64,000 nucleotides of DNA from PALSA-607 sp036501485 (lineage in GTDB: Bacteria > Actinomycetota > Actinomycetes > Acidothermales > Acidothermaceae): NCBI GenBank assembly GCA_036501485.1, contig DASYAG010000126.1, positions 62,001 through 126,000 of the forward strand, written 5' to 3'. The notes below the pieces were generated by a model. That model saw only the letters and a list, made by a program, of their open reading frames with translations, did no database searches and was not told the DNA's origin. Position 1 is the first letter of the stretch; every line of letters starts with the position of its first letter. A program made the position numbers and the translations under genes. Below are positions 16,375 to 24,671 of this stretch, piece by piece.

Positions 16375-16397
16375 GACCGCCCGCCGTTGCGGTCTTA
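16372..16397. terminator. Bidirectional terminator shared by araA and the arabinofuranosidase gene
   Basis: TAAGACCGC (16372-16380) and GCGGTCTTA (16389-16397) form a perfect 9-bp stem with an 8-nt loop. The first three bases of each arm are the stop codons of the two convergent genes, so the terminator overlaps both coding ends exactly. Confidence 0.8.
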
Positions 16398-17927
16398 TGG
16401 CGCAATAGTCCAGTCCTGGCAGCTCGTGGAGTTCAACCACTGCCACAGGTCCGCTTTTGTCCCGTTGGCCGTGCCGCAGTTCGTATCGTCGAGCACCATC
16501 CCGCTGTTCTCGACAACGAGCTCATACCGACCACTCCCGGTCGGGATGACCTGCCACTGCTGGCAGAGATTGCCCAGCGATGACCAAATGTCGACGGCCG
16601 TGCCGTTAGCCAACCCGCAGTTGACCGCATCGAGCACGGTCGCGCTGTTGACGTTCGTGATGGTGTAGACGCCCGCCGCGACGCTTGCGAACTTCCACTG
16701 CTGGCAGGTGTTGCCGAGCGATGCCCATAGGTCAATCGCTGTTCCGTTCGTCTTCACACAACCCGTGTCGTCGAGGACAGTCCCGCTGTGCATATTGGTG
16801 ATCCGGTAAGCGGTGCCCGCGACGGGGAAGCTGGTGCTCGGGCCCGTGTATCCGACGGAGACGATGTTGGCTTGGACGAGATTGTCGGCCGCATCGGTCG
16901 GATATCCCGACGTCATGACGCCCTCGAAGAAGGAACCGACAGAGCCGTCGCTGTTGTCGCCGCCGGTGCCCAGCACGATGGCGCCTTCCTTGTGCATCGG
17001 CACGTAACCGCCGATATTGGGAAGCGCCCCGCTGTACCACGTAGTCAAGCTCCCCGACTGCGAATTGCCTCCCTTTATTGCATACGTCGATGTTCCGTTG
17101 TTTTTCTCGAGCGCGGTGACGAACAGGCTCGAGTTGCCGTGGTTGTTGGTGTCAGAACCGTTCGCGCCGGCGAACAGCCCGTTCTCGAGGTCGGCCTGAA
17201 CCCACGGGCCAGAACCCGAGCACGGCGCGAACCAGCACTCGGTGCCGAAGTTGATCGCATCCATGTGGCCGTTGCCCGTGTCGTCGCCGCTCGTCTCTGC
17301 GTTGCCATAGTCGAAACAACACCGATTGTTGACGTGAGTTCCGCTCGTCACCATGTACGTGCCTTCACCGGTGCTGCCAGTAGCTACTCCTGACGTGGCG
17401 TTGTCGCGGTAACCAACACCGGCCGACACATAGAGGCCGTAGACGGCGTGACCGCCGGCCGTGATCGGCAGCGCCGCGGCGTTCGCGCCGAAGTCTTGGG
17501 CGCCATTGCCCCCTGGACCTTCGATCGTCAGGTTGTTGTGATGCGAGGTCTGGTCACAGATCTCGGTGACGTTGCAGATCGTGTTCGCGCAGAAACTGTT
17601 CTGGGTCGCCGCGTTCGCGTATCCGCCCGCGGCTAGCGTCGCAATGTTCGTGGTGGCGCCGTCGGAGATGCGCTTCACCTGGTAAAGGTTGCCGCTGTAA
17701 GCGGAGAACAGCGCACGAGTCGTGCTATGGGCGGCCACGCAAGGGGTGTTCGCGGTGGCGTAGATGTCGCACGGCAATGAGCCCGCGGCGGCCGCGGGTG
17801 TATCGGATGTCGCGACCAACGCGCCTGCGGTCAACGCGAGGGTGGTGCAACACGACAGGACGGCGCCTCGCCAGCGACGGTGGCGGGATCGATCGAGCCT
17901 GACAAGCCTCCCAAGGAACACAAACAT
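16395..17927 (-). CDS. Secreted GH54 alpha-L-arabinofuranosidase with C-terminal ricin-type lectin domain
   Basis: A 510-residue secreted enzyme. The signal peptide has a basic start (LVRLDRSRHRRWR), a hydrophobic core and an AAAAGS cleavage region near 50. The catalytic domain matches fungal AbfB (GH54) closely: LPCDIYATANTPCVAAHSTT, DQTSHHNNL, CCFDYGNAETS, WVQADLENGLF (nucleophile Glu) and GGDNSDGSVGSFFEG (acid/base Asp). After about residue 385 the fungal CBM42 is replaced by a ricin B-type trefoil with three QxW-like repeats (CQQWKF, CQQWQV, CQDWTI). Its role is to release L-arabinose from arabinan or arabinoxylan side chains. The ATG at 17927 has GAGAGGT 6 nt upstream. A long leader (about 180 nt) carries an operator-like site and a GCCTGG/CCAGGC hairpin at 18033-18049. 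Confidence 0.9.
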   Translation of the reverse strand: MFVFLGRLVRLDRSRHRRWRGAVLSCCTTLALTAGALVATSDTPAAAAGSLPCDIYATANTPCVAAHSTTRALFSAYSGNLYQVKRISDGATTNIATLAAGGYANAATQNSFCANTICNVTEICDQTSHHNNLTIEGPGGNGAQDFGANAAALPITAGGHAVYGLYVSAGVGYRDNATSGVATGSTGEGTYMVTSGTHVNNRCCFDYGNAETSGDDTGNGHMDAINFGTECWFAPCSGSGPWVQADLENGLFAGANGSDTNNHGNSSLFVTALEKNNGTSTYAIKGGNSQSGSLTTWYSGALPNIGGYVPMHKEGAIVLGTGGDNSDGSVGSFFEGVMTSGYPTDAADNLVQANIVSVGYTGPSTSFPVAGTAYRITNMHSGTVLDDTGCVKTNGTAIDLWASLGNTCQQWKFASVAAGVYTITNVNSATVLDAVNCGLANGTAVDIWSSLGNLCQQWQVIPTGSGRYELVVENSGMVLDDTNCGTANGTKADLWQWLNSTSCQDWTIAP

Positions 17928-18108
17928 CGGCATACCTCTCATCGGTTGGGCCGATCGGCAGAGCGTGTGATCGCTCACGTACGACGTGGGCGGCCATGCA
18001 CGAGCAGCGTCGGATAGAGAACTGGCTACCAAGCCTGGGAAAACCAGGCAACGGGATCGTTGGAATCGCGAGTCAGCTCGGCGCCGTCCGCGGCGGAGAC
18101 TCGTGACT

Positions 18109-18122
18109 TGATAGCGTTAACA
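18109..18122 (-). promoter_or_regulatory. Putative arabinose operator before the arabinofuranosidase gene
   Basis: On the minus strand this reads TGTTAACGCTATCA, differing from the araA site (14817) at a single position out of 14. It lies about 180 nt upstream of the enzyme start codon, in the long divergent region shared with the importer. Confidence 0.6.
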
Positions 18123-18262
18123 ATTCTCTGCGCAGCTAGCCATCGCTCGTGACGATGGGGATGAACGGGACGTTACACCCGGGTATCAGGCTCAGCAAGG
18201 GGACATCAGGCCGCCTGCAACGCCAGTCGTTCGATCGTCGGGCCATCGAAAGTCGCCGATCG

Positions 18263-18340
18263 AATGTAACGGGCAGGACACGATTCGCGGCGGATCACTG
18301 AGGAGCGGTTGACCTACGCGATGTTAGCGTGCACAGTCCT
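18263..18340 (+). repeat. 78-bp promoter/operator duplication, copy 1
   Basis: It starts AATGTAACGGGCAGGACACG and ends ATGTTAGCGTGCACAGTCCT. Copy 2 (18445-18522) has exactly the same length. The first 24 and roughly the last 20 bases are nearly identical and the middle has diverged. A TTGACC -35-like box (18309) is followed after 17 nt by CACAGT. The operator-like TGTTAGCGTGCACA lies in the spacer. Confidence 0.75.
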
Positions 18341-18444
18341 TCGTTGACGGCATGGGTGCGCTCTCATCGCTCCTCGATCCGAGCCTGCCGATGGCCGTCT
18401 GGGGTCTCTCTTGGTGTCTATTGGCGGCCCGCTGGTCGGCCGCC

Positions 18445-18522
18445 AATGTAACGGGCAGGACACGATTCACGCCTGGCATCTCGGGAGGCCTTGACCAGCC
18501 GAATGTTAGCGTGAACAGTCCT
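18445..18522 (+). repeat. 78-bp promoter/operator duplication, copy 2 (proximal to the sugar importer)
   Basis: It has the same layout as copy 1: a TTGACC box (18491), a 17-nt spacer and AACAGT. The spacer holds TGTTAGCGTGAACA, whose TGTT/AACA ends are symmetrical. It ends 68 nt before the importer start codon and is the likelier main promoter. The sequence between the copies (18341-18444) and before copy 1 back to the 18122 site holds no convincing gene. Confidence 0.75.
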
Positions 18523-18590
18523 CGCCGAGGACCCCACAGCCGTCCAGTACCACCGCCGAGAACGATCACATTCGAGAAGGAAGGCACGCA

Positions 18591-19817
18591 ATGACTGCAC
18601 GGCGTTACATGACCGCGCTCGTTGCCGTAGGACTCACCGTCCTCGCTGCGGGTTGCTCGTCGTCCAAGAGCAACACCGCAGCTCCATCAAGTCCGGCAGC
18701 CCCAGCCGCAACTACGAGCGCGCCGGCTGCTGCTGCTAGTACGAGCGCAGCGGCTTCTGCACCGCCACCAGCTACGAGCGCCTCAGCCCCGGTGGCTGCC
18801 AGCTCCGCTGCTTCCGGCGCGAATGCTGACATCGCGTTCAACCAGGACAACCTGGCGAAGCTCGACTCAGCATTGAAGGCGGCGATGGCGGGTAAGGACC
18901 TCTCCCAAGTCAACATCGCGATGGTCGTGAATGTCGCCGCTGACTACTGGAAGGCCGGCCAGGTCGGCTTCACGAAGGGCTGCTCAGACCTCGGACTCTC
19001 CAGCAGCAAGTGCACCTTCTTCGCGCCGCCGAACGGCAAGCTCACCGAACAGACATCCGAACTCGAGACGCTAGACAGCCAAGGCATCACGGGCTACTCG
19101 ATCTCCGCGATCGACCCGGCGTCGGCCAAGGGCACCATCGCAACCGACACCGGCAAGGGCATCTTCGTCCTAGCGATCGACTCACCGCTCCCCGGCACGG
19201 CGGCGGCCGGCCTCTACCTCGGTACGCCTAACTACGACGCCGGCTTCGCGGCTGGTACTGCGATGAAGAAGGCCCTGAACGGGTCGGGCAAGGTGGCGAT
19301 CTTGGTGGGCTCACTGACGGCGCTCAACGCGGTTCAGCGTATCCAGGGTTTCCAAGCCGCGATTGGCTCTGGCATCACGATTGTCCAGAAGCTCAACGAC
19401 AACTTGTCCGCGGCGACAGCGACGTCTGATGCTGAGACCATTTTGGCGAACAACCCCGACGTCAACGGCCTCTACGGCGTGTACTCCTACGATGGCCCCG
19501 CGCTGGCGCAGGCAGTGGTAACGGCGAAGAAGAAAGGCACAGTCTCGATTGTGTCCGACGACTCCGACGCCCAGACGCTCGGCTTCATTCAGGACGGCAC
19601 CATCGCCGCCACGATCGTGCAAATGCCTTACCAGCAGGGCTACACCGGCGCCTACATCATGGCGGCGGAGAAGGTCCTTGGTAGCGCAGCAACGGCGGCC
19701 ATCGTCAAGCCGTTCCTGTCGACAGATGGATCGACCCTGAGTTCGGGCGTCGGTACCCTCAACCAGGCCGACCTCACTGCATACCAGGCACTACAGGCGT
19801 CGCTTGGTATCAGCTGA
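18591..19817 (+). CDS. Sugar ABC transporter substrate-binding lipoprotein
   Basis: A 408-residue lipoprotein: the signal peptide ends in the lipobox LAAGC, so the mature protein would be anchored at its Cys21-22 region. It is followed by a Ser/Ala/Pro/Thr-rich linker (about 25-85) that spans the wall, then a periplasmic-binding-protein type 1 (RbsB-like) fold. Family phrases are visible: VAADYWKAGQVGF, ETLDSQGITGYSISAIDP, IFVLAIDSPLPG and GYTGAYIMAAEK. An AAGGAAGG ribosome-binding site precedes the ATG. It is first in an operon with the ATPase and permease genes. L-arabinose or an arabinose-containing sugar is the likely ligand, inferred from neighbouring araA and arabinofuranosidase and from shared operator sites. 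L-fucose is the alternative because of the downstream locus. Confidence 0.88.
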   Translation: MTARRYMTALVAVGLTVLAAGCSSSKSNTAAPSSPAAPAATTSAPAAAASTSAAASAPPPATSASAPVAASSAASGANADIAFNQDNLAKLDSALKAAMAGKDLSQVNIAMVVNVAADYWKAGQVGFTKGCSDLGLSSSKCTFFAPPNGKLTEQTSELETLDSQGITGYSISAIDPASAKGTIATDTGKGIFVLAIDSPLPGTAAAGLYLGTPNYDAGFAAGTAMKKALNGSGKVAILVGSLTALNAVQRIQGFQAAIGSGITIVQKLNDNLSAATATSDAETILANNPDVNGLYGVYSYDGPALAQAVVTAKKKGTVSIVSDDSDAQTLGFIQDGTIAATIVQMPYQQGYTGAYIMAAEKVLGSAATAAIVKPFLSTDGSTLSSGVGTLNQADLTAYQALQASLGIS

Positions 19818-19827
19818 TCACCTGCCC

Positions 19828-19842
19828 CTTTCGAGGCGAAAG
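19828..19842 (+). other. Intercistronic hairpin between binding protein and ATPase genes
   Basis: CTTTCG-AGG-CGAAAG is a perfect 6-bp stem located 10 nt after the binding-protein stop. Such stems commonly stabilise or attenuate the message so that the binding protein is made in excess of the ATPase. There is no T-tract. Confidence 0.5.
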
Positions 19843-19870
19843 CAATCACCACAACGATGAGCACCTAAGA

Positions 19871-21421
19871 ATGACAACGTCCGACGAACCCCACAGCCGC
19901 GCGGTCTCCGCGCGGCTGTGGGGCGTGCAGAAGTCATACGGCTCAGTGCGAGTACTCGACATCCCGGGGCTCGAGATCTATGCCGGCGAGGTCACCGGAG
20001 TCGTCGGCGAGAACGGCGCGGGCAAGTCGACGTTGATCGGCACGCTGTTCGGATCCGTGTATCCCGACAGCGGCGAGATCGAGATCGGCGGAGTTCCACT
20101 AGCAGTCGGGTCGACGGGTTCGGCCGCGAATAGAGGCGTCGCGCTCGTCGCGCAAGAGTTTCCGCTCGTGGGTCAACTGAGCGTCGCAGAGAACATGTTG
20201 CTCGGACGCCGGCCGCGGGTATCGAAACGTCGCATCCTGGTCGACAACCGAGCCCAGCGGGCCGAGGCCGCGGCGATGTTGCAGGAGGTCGGGCTTTCTC
20301 CCAAACAAGTGCCTCTCAACCGCCAGGTTCGTACCTTGCCAGTGCCGACCCGTCAAATGCTCGAGATAGCAAAGGCGTGGGGCCGCGAGCCTACGTTGCT
20401 CATCCTCGACGAGCCGACGTCCTCGCTCGGACCGGTCGAGGCGCAGATGGTGTTGGGTCTCGCTCGCACCCTTGCCGACCGCGGCGGCGCGGTGTTGTTC
20501 ATTGGCCACCGCCTCGATGAGGTGCGCGCAGTGAGCGATCGCGTTCTCGTGCTGCGAAACGGCCGGCTGGTTGCCGACCTACAACCAGCCCAGGCGACCG
20601 AGGAACGGCTGATCCGAGAGATGGTCGGCACCGAGTTGGGGCGTGGTGGGGCGAAGGCCACGCCTGACCAAGCCCGTGTCTTGTTCAAGGCCGAGGGCCT
20701 GACCGCAGACGGACTCGGTCCCGTCGATATCGAACTTCGCGCTGGCGAGATTCTCGGCGTCGCCGGATTGATGGGTTCTGGCCGGAGCAGACTTATCCAC
20801 ACAGTTGCCGGAGCTCAACCGGCGACCGGTGGCTCGATGGAACTAGCCGGCCGCTCGTACTGGCCGCGTGGCCCGGCAGATGGCACTGCTGCCGGAATCG
20901 CGCTGATTCCCGAAGACCGCAAACAGCAGGCACTTGTCTTGTTCGCGCCGATCCACTCCAACGTGACGGTCTCGATACTGCGCAATCTCAGTAGCCACGG
21001 CGTCCTCACACCGAAGCGCGAACGCGCAGCAGCGAAAAAGATCACTGCCGATGTGAAGGTCCGGATGCAGTCGATAGACCAACCGGTCGGCTCGCTGTCC
21101 GGAGGCAACCAGCAACGCGTGGTCTTTGGCCGTGCTTTTGCGACCCAACCGAAACTGCTGCTCCTCGACGAACCCACACGTGGTGTCGACATCGGCGCCA
21201 AGGCGGAGATCTACGAACTCATCGACCGAGCCGCTCAACAAGGGATGGGCGTGCTTGTCGCATCGTCAGAACTCGAAGAACTGTTGTGGATGTGTCACCG
21301 CATCGTGGTGATGAACCAGGGGCAAATCGTCGACGTTGTCGATCGAGAAGACGCTACCAAGGAACGAATCATGACTGCTGCAGCAGGCAGCCGTCGTCGG
21401 GCAACGGGAGCAGAAGCATGA
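19871..21421 (+). CDS. Sugar ABC transporter ATPase with two nucleotide-binding domains (RbsA/AraG type)
   Basis: A 516-residue fused double ATPase. Domain 1 has the Walker A GENGAGKST (about 45-53) and Walker B LLILDEPTSS. Its signature region is degenerate (LPVPTRQML instead of LSVGQQQ). Domain 2 has a degenerate Walker A, GLMGSGRSR, but an intact signature LSGGNQQRVV and Walker B LLLDEPTRGVD. This asymmetry is normal for the carbohydrate-uptake transporter-2 family. It energises uptake through the permease encoded by the next gene, which overlaps it by an ATGA. The divergent signature in domain 1 is more marked than usual. Confidence 0.92.
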   Translation: MTTSDEPHSRAVSARLWGVQKSYGSVRVLDIPGLEIYAGEVTGVVGENGAGKSTLIGTLFGSVYPDSGEIEIGGVPLAVGSTGSAANRGVALVAQEFPLVGQLSVAENMLLGRRPRVSKRRILVDNRAQRAEAAAMLQEVGLSPKQVPLNRQVRTLPVPTRQMLEIAKAWGREPTLLILDEPTSSLGPVEAQMVLGLARTLADRGGAVLFIGHRLDEVRAVSDRVLVLRNGRLVADLQPAQATEERLIREMVGTELGRGGAKATPDQARVLFKAEGLTADGLGPVDIELRAGEILGVAGLMGSGRSRLIHTVAGAQPATGGSMELAGRSYWPRGPADGTAAGIALIPEDRKQQALVLFAPIHSNVTVSILRNLSSHGVLTPKRERAAAKKITADVKVRMQSIDQPVGSLSGGNQQRVVFGRAFATQPKLLLLDEPTRGVDIGAKAEIYELIDRAAQQGMGVLVASSELEELLWMCHRIVVMNQGQIVDVVDREDATKERIMTAAAGSRRRATGAEA

Positions 21422-22446
21422 CTGCGCAGACCACCTTGGAACCGTCGCCACCGCGCGCTGCGTCACGCACCAAGTCGACGGTCACTGGCCTGCTGCGCAC
21501 ACTCGCGTCGTCGCCTGAGGCGGGCGTCGTCACCGCCTGCGTGCTGGTGTTCGTCTGCATCGGCCTCGCCGCGCCGAACTACACGCACGTCGGCAATCTC
21601 CAGGTCATGGGTCGCGACCTGGCCCAGATCGGCATCCTCGCGATCGGTGAGTCGGTCGTGATCCTGACGGGCGGTATCGACCTTTCCGTCGGTGGGTTGG
21701 CCGGCCTCGCGGGCATCGTCGCAGCCTGGCTCAACGTGCACGAGAAGCTCTCGGCGCCAGTCTCCATCGTGCTCACTCTCCTCATCTGCGCAGCCGTCGG
21801 GCTCTGGCACGGCACGATGGTGACCCGATTGGGAGTGCCGCCGTTCATCATCACGCTGGTTACCTTCACGATTTCCGAAGGACTCGCGCTAGCCATCACC
21901 ACCGGCACGCCCATCAACGGCATCTCGCCGCTGTTCAGCCGGATAAGTTCGTTCCACGTCGGCGACGTTCCATTGCCCGCGGTCATCTTCGTCGCCATCG
22001 CGATCGGGGCCTGGTTCGTCCTTGAGCGAACCTACGTAGGCCGTCAGGTCTATGCCGTCGGCGGCAATGCCGAGGCGTCTCGTTTGGCCGGCATCCCGGT
22101 CGCGCGCCGTAAGACCGGAGCCTACGTCGCAAGCGCGATGCTGGCCGGCATCGTCGGAGTCCTCATCATCGGTCGCATGAATGTCGCTGACCCGTCAATC
22201 GGTTCGAGCGGCTTCGAACTGACCGCGATCGCGGCGGCCGTCATCGGCGGGGTCGCGCTCACTGGCGGCGAGGGTCGGATCCTCGGCATCGCAGCCGGCG
22301 CGATCCTGCTCGAACTCATCACCAACGGGTTACTCGCGTTGAGGGTCAGTCCCTACGACCAACAAGTGGTACAAGGTGGCGTGCTCGGCGTTGCGGTCCT
22401 CGCGGACCGGCTACGTGCGAGGCGATTCGGAGCGCAGCGCAGATGA
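21418..22446 (+). CDS. Sugar ABC transporter permease (RbsC/AraH type)
   Basis: A 342-residue membrane protein with about 9-10 hydrophobic segments of the BPD_transp_2 (branched-chain/ribose) permease family. Characteristic phrases: GESVVILTGGIDLSVGG, GVPPFIITLVTFTISEGLA, AVGGNAEASRLAGIPVARRK and IGGVALTGGEGRILG. It forms the membrane pore with the preceding double ATPase. The ATG at 21418 overlaps the ATPase stop (ATGA). Its last 36 bases overlap the convergent lutC-like coding end, leaving no intergenic terminator. Confidence 0.92.
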   Translation: MTAQTTLEPSPPRAASRTKSTVTGLLRTLASSPEAGVVTACVLVFVCIGLAAPNYTHVGNLQVMGRDLAQIGILAIGESVVILTGGIDLSVGGLAGLAGIVAAWLNVHEKLSAPVSIVLTLLICAAVGLWHGTMVTRLGVPPFIITLVTFTISEGLALAITTGTPINGISPLFSRISSFHVGDVPLPAVIFVAIAIGAWFVLERTYVGRQVYAVGGNAEASRLAGIPVARRKTGAYVASAMLAGIVGVLIIGRMNVADPSIGSSGFELTAIAAAVIGGVALTGGEGRILGIAAGAILLELITNGLLALRVSPYDQQVVQGGVLGVAVLADRLRARRFGAQRR

Positions 22447-23145
22447 TGTCACCGCGGAGCGCAGCGAAGGTAGCGTCTCAGCTGCAGCCAGCGATGATGG
22501 CTCGGCGGCCGGCCAAGACCCTGGGAAAACAACGATCACGTCGAGCACACGCGGCCCGTGCACGCCCTCAACCCGTTTGAACTCGATGTCGCTGGTGGCA
22601 CTCGGTCCGCTAATGAACGTGAGCGGTCGCGTCGGATCAAGACGGCTCAACGACTCGGGCACGCTCATCACGATCTGCTCTGCGTGCACGACAACGACGT
22701 GATGGTCCGGTACTAACGTCAGCACTCGGCGTCCCTGATCTGGCCCTGCATCGAGCACGATCGTGCCGGTGTCGGCGATCGCCACCCGGCAACCCGTGAC
22801 GACGGCGGCGATGCCATCGAGTTCGGTCGCACTCAGCGGGCCCGGATCGCCGTCGATGCGCGCATCGCTAGCAGCGTCACGCCACTGCACCGGCGCTCCA
22901 GGTGGCAATACAACTGACGCGTCTGATGCGAGCACGGTGGTCAGTGTTTGCACCAGGGTGGACGCGTCGGTGCGATACACGGTCGCCTTGTAGTCGGTAA
23001 GCCGCTCGACGAAGAGCGCTATAACCGATTCGGTGCCGGGCAGTCGGTTGGAAACCAGCCGGTACGCCCGGGGAATTTCGTCGGACGCCGATTGCCCGGC
23101 CAGAGCGGTCCTGATGCGGGTCAGCACTTCGTCACGTGGGGTCAT
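22411..23145 (-). CDS. lutC: LutC/YkgG-family lactate-utilisation protein
   Basis: A 244-residue LUD-domain protein. The family signatures are ADTGTIVLDAG near 125 and FISGPSATSDIEFKRVEGVHGPR near 175-197. It is the third component of the LutABC iron-sulfur L-lactate oxidising complex; by precedent it assists LutA and LutB on the inner membrane face. The ATG overlaps the lutB stop (ATGA). After the normal family end (VLDVIVV) there is an extra Ala/Ser/Leu-rich tail of about 40 residues, and its last dozen codons lie antisense to the importer permease. That tail may be non-essential read-through from an eroded stop. Confidence 0.88.
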   Translation of the reverse strand: MTPRDEVLTRIRTALAGQSASDEIPRAYRLVSNRLPGTESVIALFVERLTDYKATVYRTDASTLVQTLTTVLASDASVVLPPGAPVQWRDAASDARIDGDPGPLSATELDGIAAVVTGCRVAIADTGTIVLDAGPDQGRRVLTLVPDHHVVVVHAEQIVMSVPESLSRLDPTRPLTFISGPSATSDIEFKRVEGVHGPRVLDVIVVFPGSWPAAEPSSLAAAETLPSLRSAVTSSALRSESPRT

Positions 23146-24671
23146 GCGGGTAGGTCGCCTTCACTAGAGCCCAAAGCGCCTCGCTCGCGCAACCACCACT
23201 CCCGAAAGGTCTCCTTCGGCGGAACGGGCAGGTCGCGGCTTGTCGTCCACGCCGAGCCCGGCCACGGCAACGCAGTAATGCGACCCCGACTACCAGGGCG
23301 CAACCCGAGCAACCTGCCTAGTCGCATGAACCGCTCGGCGCGAGCAAACCGGCGTGGTTTTCGCATCGCCCACGCGACGGCTTTCATCGAGACAAGCTCC
23401 GCATTCGGCGCCGGCTGTGCACGCACGTGGTCAACCGCGCGGGCCCGAAGATGAACCAGGATCGAAGGGATGTCGATCTTCACCGGGCATACCGAATAGC
23501 ACGCGCCGCATAACGTCGAGGCGAACGGTAGGCTCGAGTTCGGATCGCCGTGCCCGTTCATTCCGGTCAGTTGCGGGCTGAGAATCGCACCGATCGGCCC
23601 CGGATATACCGAGCCGTAGGCGTTTCCGCCGGTCCGCTCGTAGATCGGACACACGTTGAGACAGGCACTGCACCTAATGCAATGCAAGGCGGCTCGACCA
23701 ATCTCGTCGGACAGCGCCGCCGTCCGACCGTTATCGAGCAGCACCAGGTGAAACGCCTGCGGACCATCGCCCGGCGTGACCGCGGTCCACATTGAGGTAT
23801 ACGGATTCATCCGCTCGCCGGTCGACGAACGCGGCAGCAGTTGCAAGAACACCTCGAGGTCGCGCCAGGTCGGGAGCAGCTTCTCGATCCCCATGACGGT
23901 GATGAGCGTGTCGGGCAGCGTCAGGCACATGCGGCCGTTGCCCTCAGACTCGACGACGGCCAGCGTGCCGGTCTCGGCGATCGCGAAGTTGGCGCCGCTG
24001 ATGCCCACCTTGGCGGACAGGAACTTCTTGCGCAGGTGAGCTCGCGCGGCCATCGCCAACCGGCGCGGATCGTCGGTGAGATCGGCAGGAACGTCGGGCA
24101 TCTCGCGCATGAAGATCTCGCGGATCTCCGACCGGTTGCGGTGAATCGCAGGCACCAAGATGTGGCTCGGCTTGTCGTGCCCGAGTTGCACGATGAGTTC
24201 GGCGAGGTCGGTCTCGATCGGCGCGATTCCGGCAGCTTCGAGTGCCTCGTTCAGCCCGATCTCCTGCGTCACCATCGACTTCACCTTCACGACCTCGAGC
24301 GCACCCGTCTCGAGCACAAGGTCGACGATGATGCGATTCGCTTCGGTGGCGTCGCGCGCCCAGTGCACAACACCACCTCGTGCGGTTACCGCAGCTTCGA
24401 GTTGCTCAAGAAGTTCAGGCAGCCGAGCCATCACGTCGGCCTTGATCGCGGCACCGGCGTCGCGTAGCTGTTCCCAGTCGTCGACTTCCGCAACAACAGC
24501 AGTCCGCTTCTCGCGAATGGTCGCCGTAGCGATGCCCACATTGCGACGCAGTTGCGCGTTCTTCAATGCCGACCTCGCTGCGTGCGGGAAACTCTCGTCA
24601 CCGCGCAGGTTGCCGACACCCTCGGGAGCGTAAGTGACTGGCTTCGGCAGACCCAGGAACGTACTCGTCAT
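23142..24671 (-). CDS. lutB: LutB-family iron-sulfur lactate-utilisation protein
   Basis: A 509-residue protein with an N-terminal LUD domain (SMVTQEIGLNEAL; GANFAIAETGTLAVVESEGNGR) and a C-terminal double 4Fe-4S module: CIRCSACLNVCPIY and CGACYSVCPVKI. This is the LutB layout. It transfers electrons from L-lactate oxidation toward the quinone pool together with LutA and LutC. The ATG at 24671 is chosen because it overlaps the lutA stop; the longer frame to 24782 is antisense-like Arg-rich sequence. The order lutA-lutB-lutC is the same as in Bacillus. Confidence 0.93.
   Translation of the reverse strand: MTSTFLGLPKPVTYAPEGVGNLRGDESFPHAARSALKNAQLRRNVGIATATIREKRTAVVAEVDDWEQLRDAGAAIKADVMARLPELLEQLEAAVTARGGVVHWARDATEANRIIVDLVLETGALEVVKVKSMVTQEIGLNEALEAAGIAPIETDLAELIVQLGHDKPSHILVPAIHRNRSEIREIFMREMPDVPADLTDDPRRLAMAARAHLRKKFLSAKVGISGANFAIAETGTLAVVESEGNGRMCLTLPDTLITVMGIEKLLPTWRDLEVFLQLLPRSSTGERMNPYTSMWTAVTPGDGPQAFHLVLLDNGRTAALSDEIGRAALHCIRCSACLNVCPIYERTGGNAYGSVYPGPIGAILSPQLTGMNGHGDPNSSLPFASTLCGACYSVCPVKIDIPSILVHLRARAVDHVRAQPAPNAELVSMKAVAWAMRKPRRFARAERFMRLGRLLGLRPGSRGRITALPWPGSAWTTSRDLPVPPKETFREWWLRERGALGSSEGDLPA

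Noticed and set aside
15805..16446. 213-residue minus-strand ORF over the end of araA
   Set aside because: Opposes the well-conserved araA active-site region and runs across the terminator.
18324..18587. 87- and 80-residue ORFs between the arabinofuranosidase and importer genes
   Set aside because: They overlap the duplicated 78-bp promoter modules, have no ribosome-binding site and no protein-like features.
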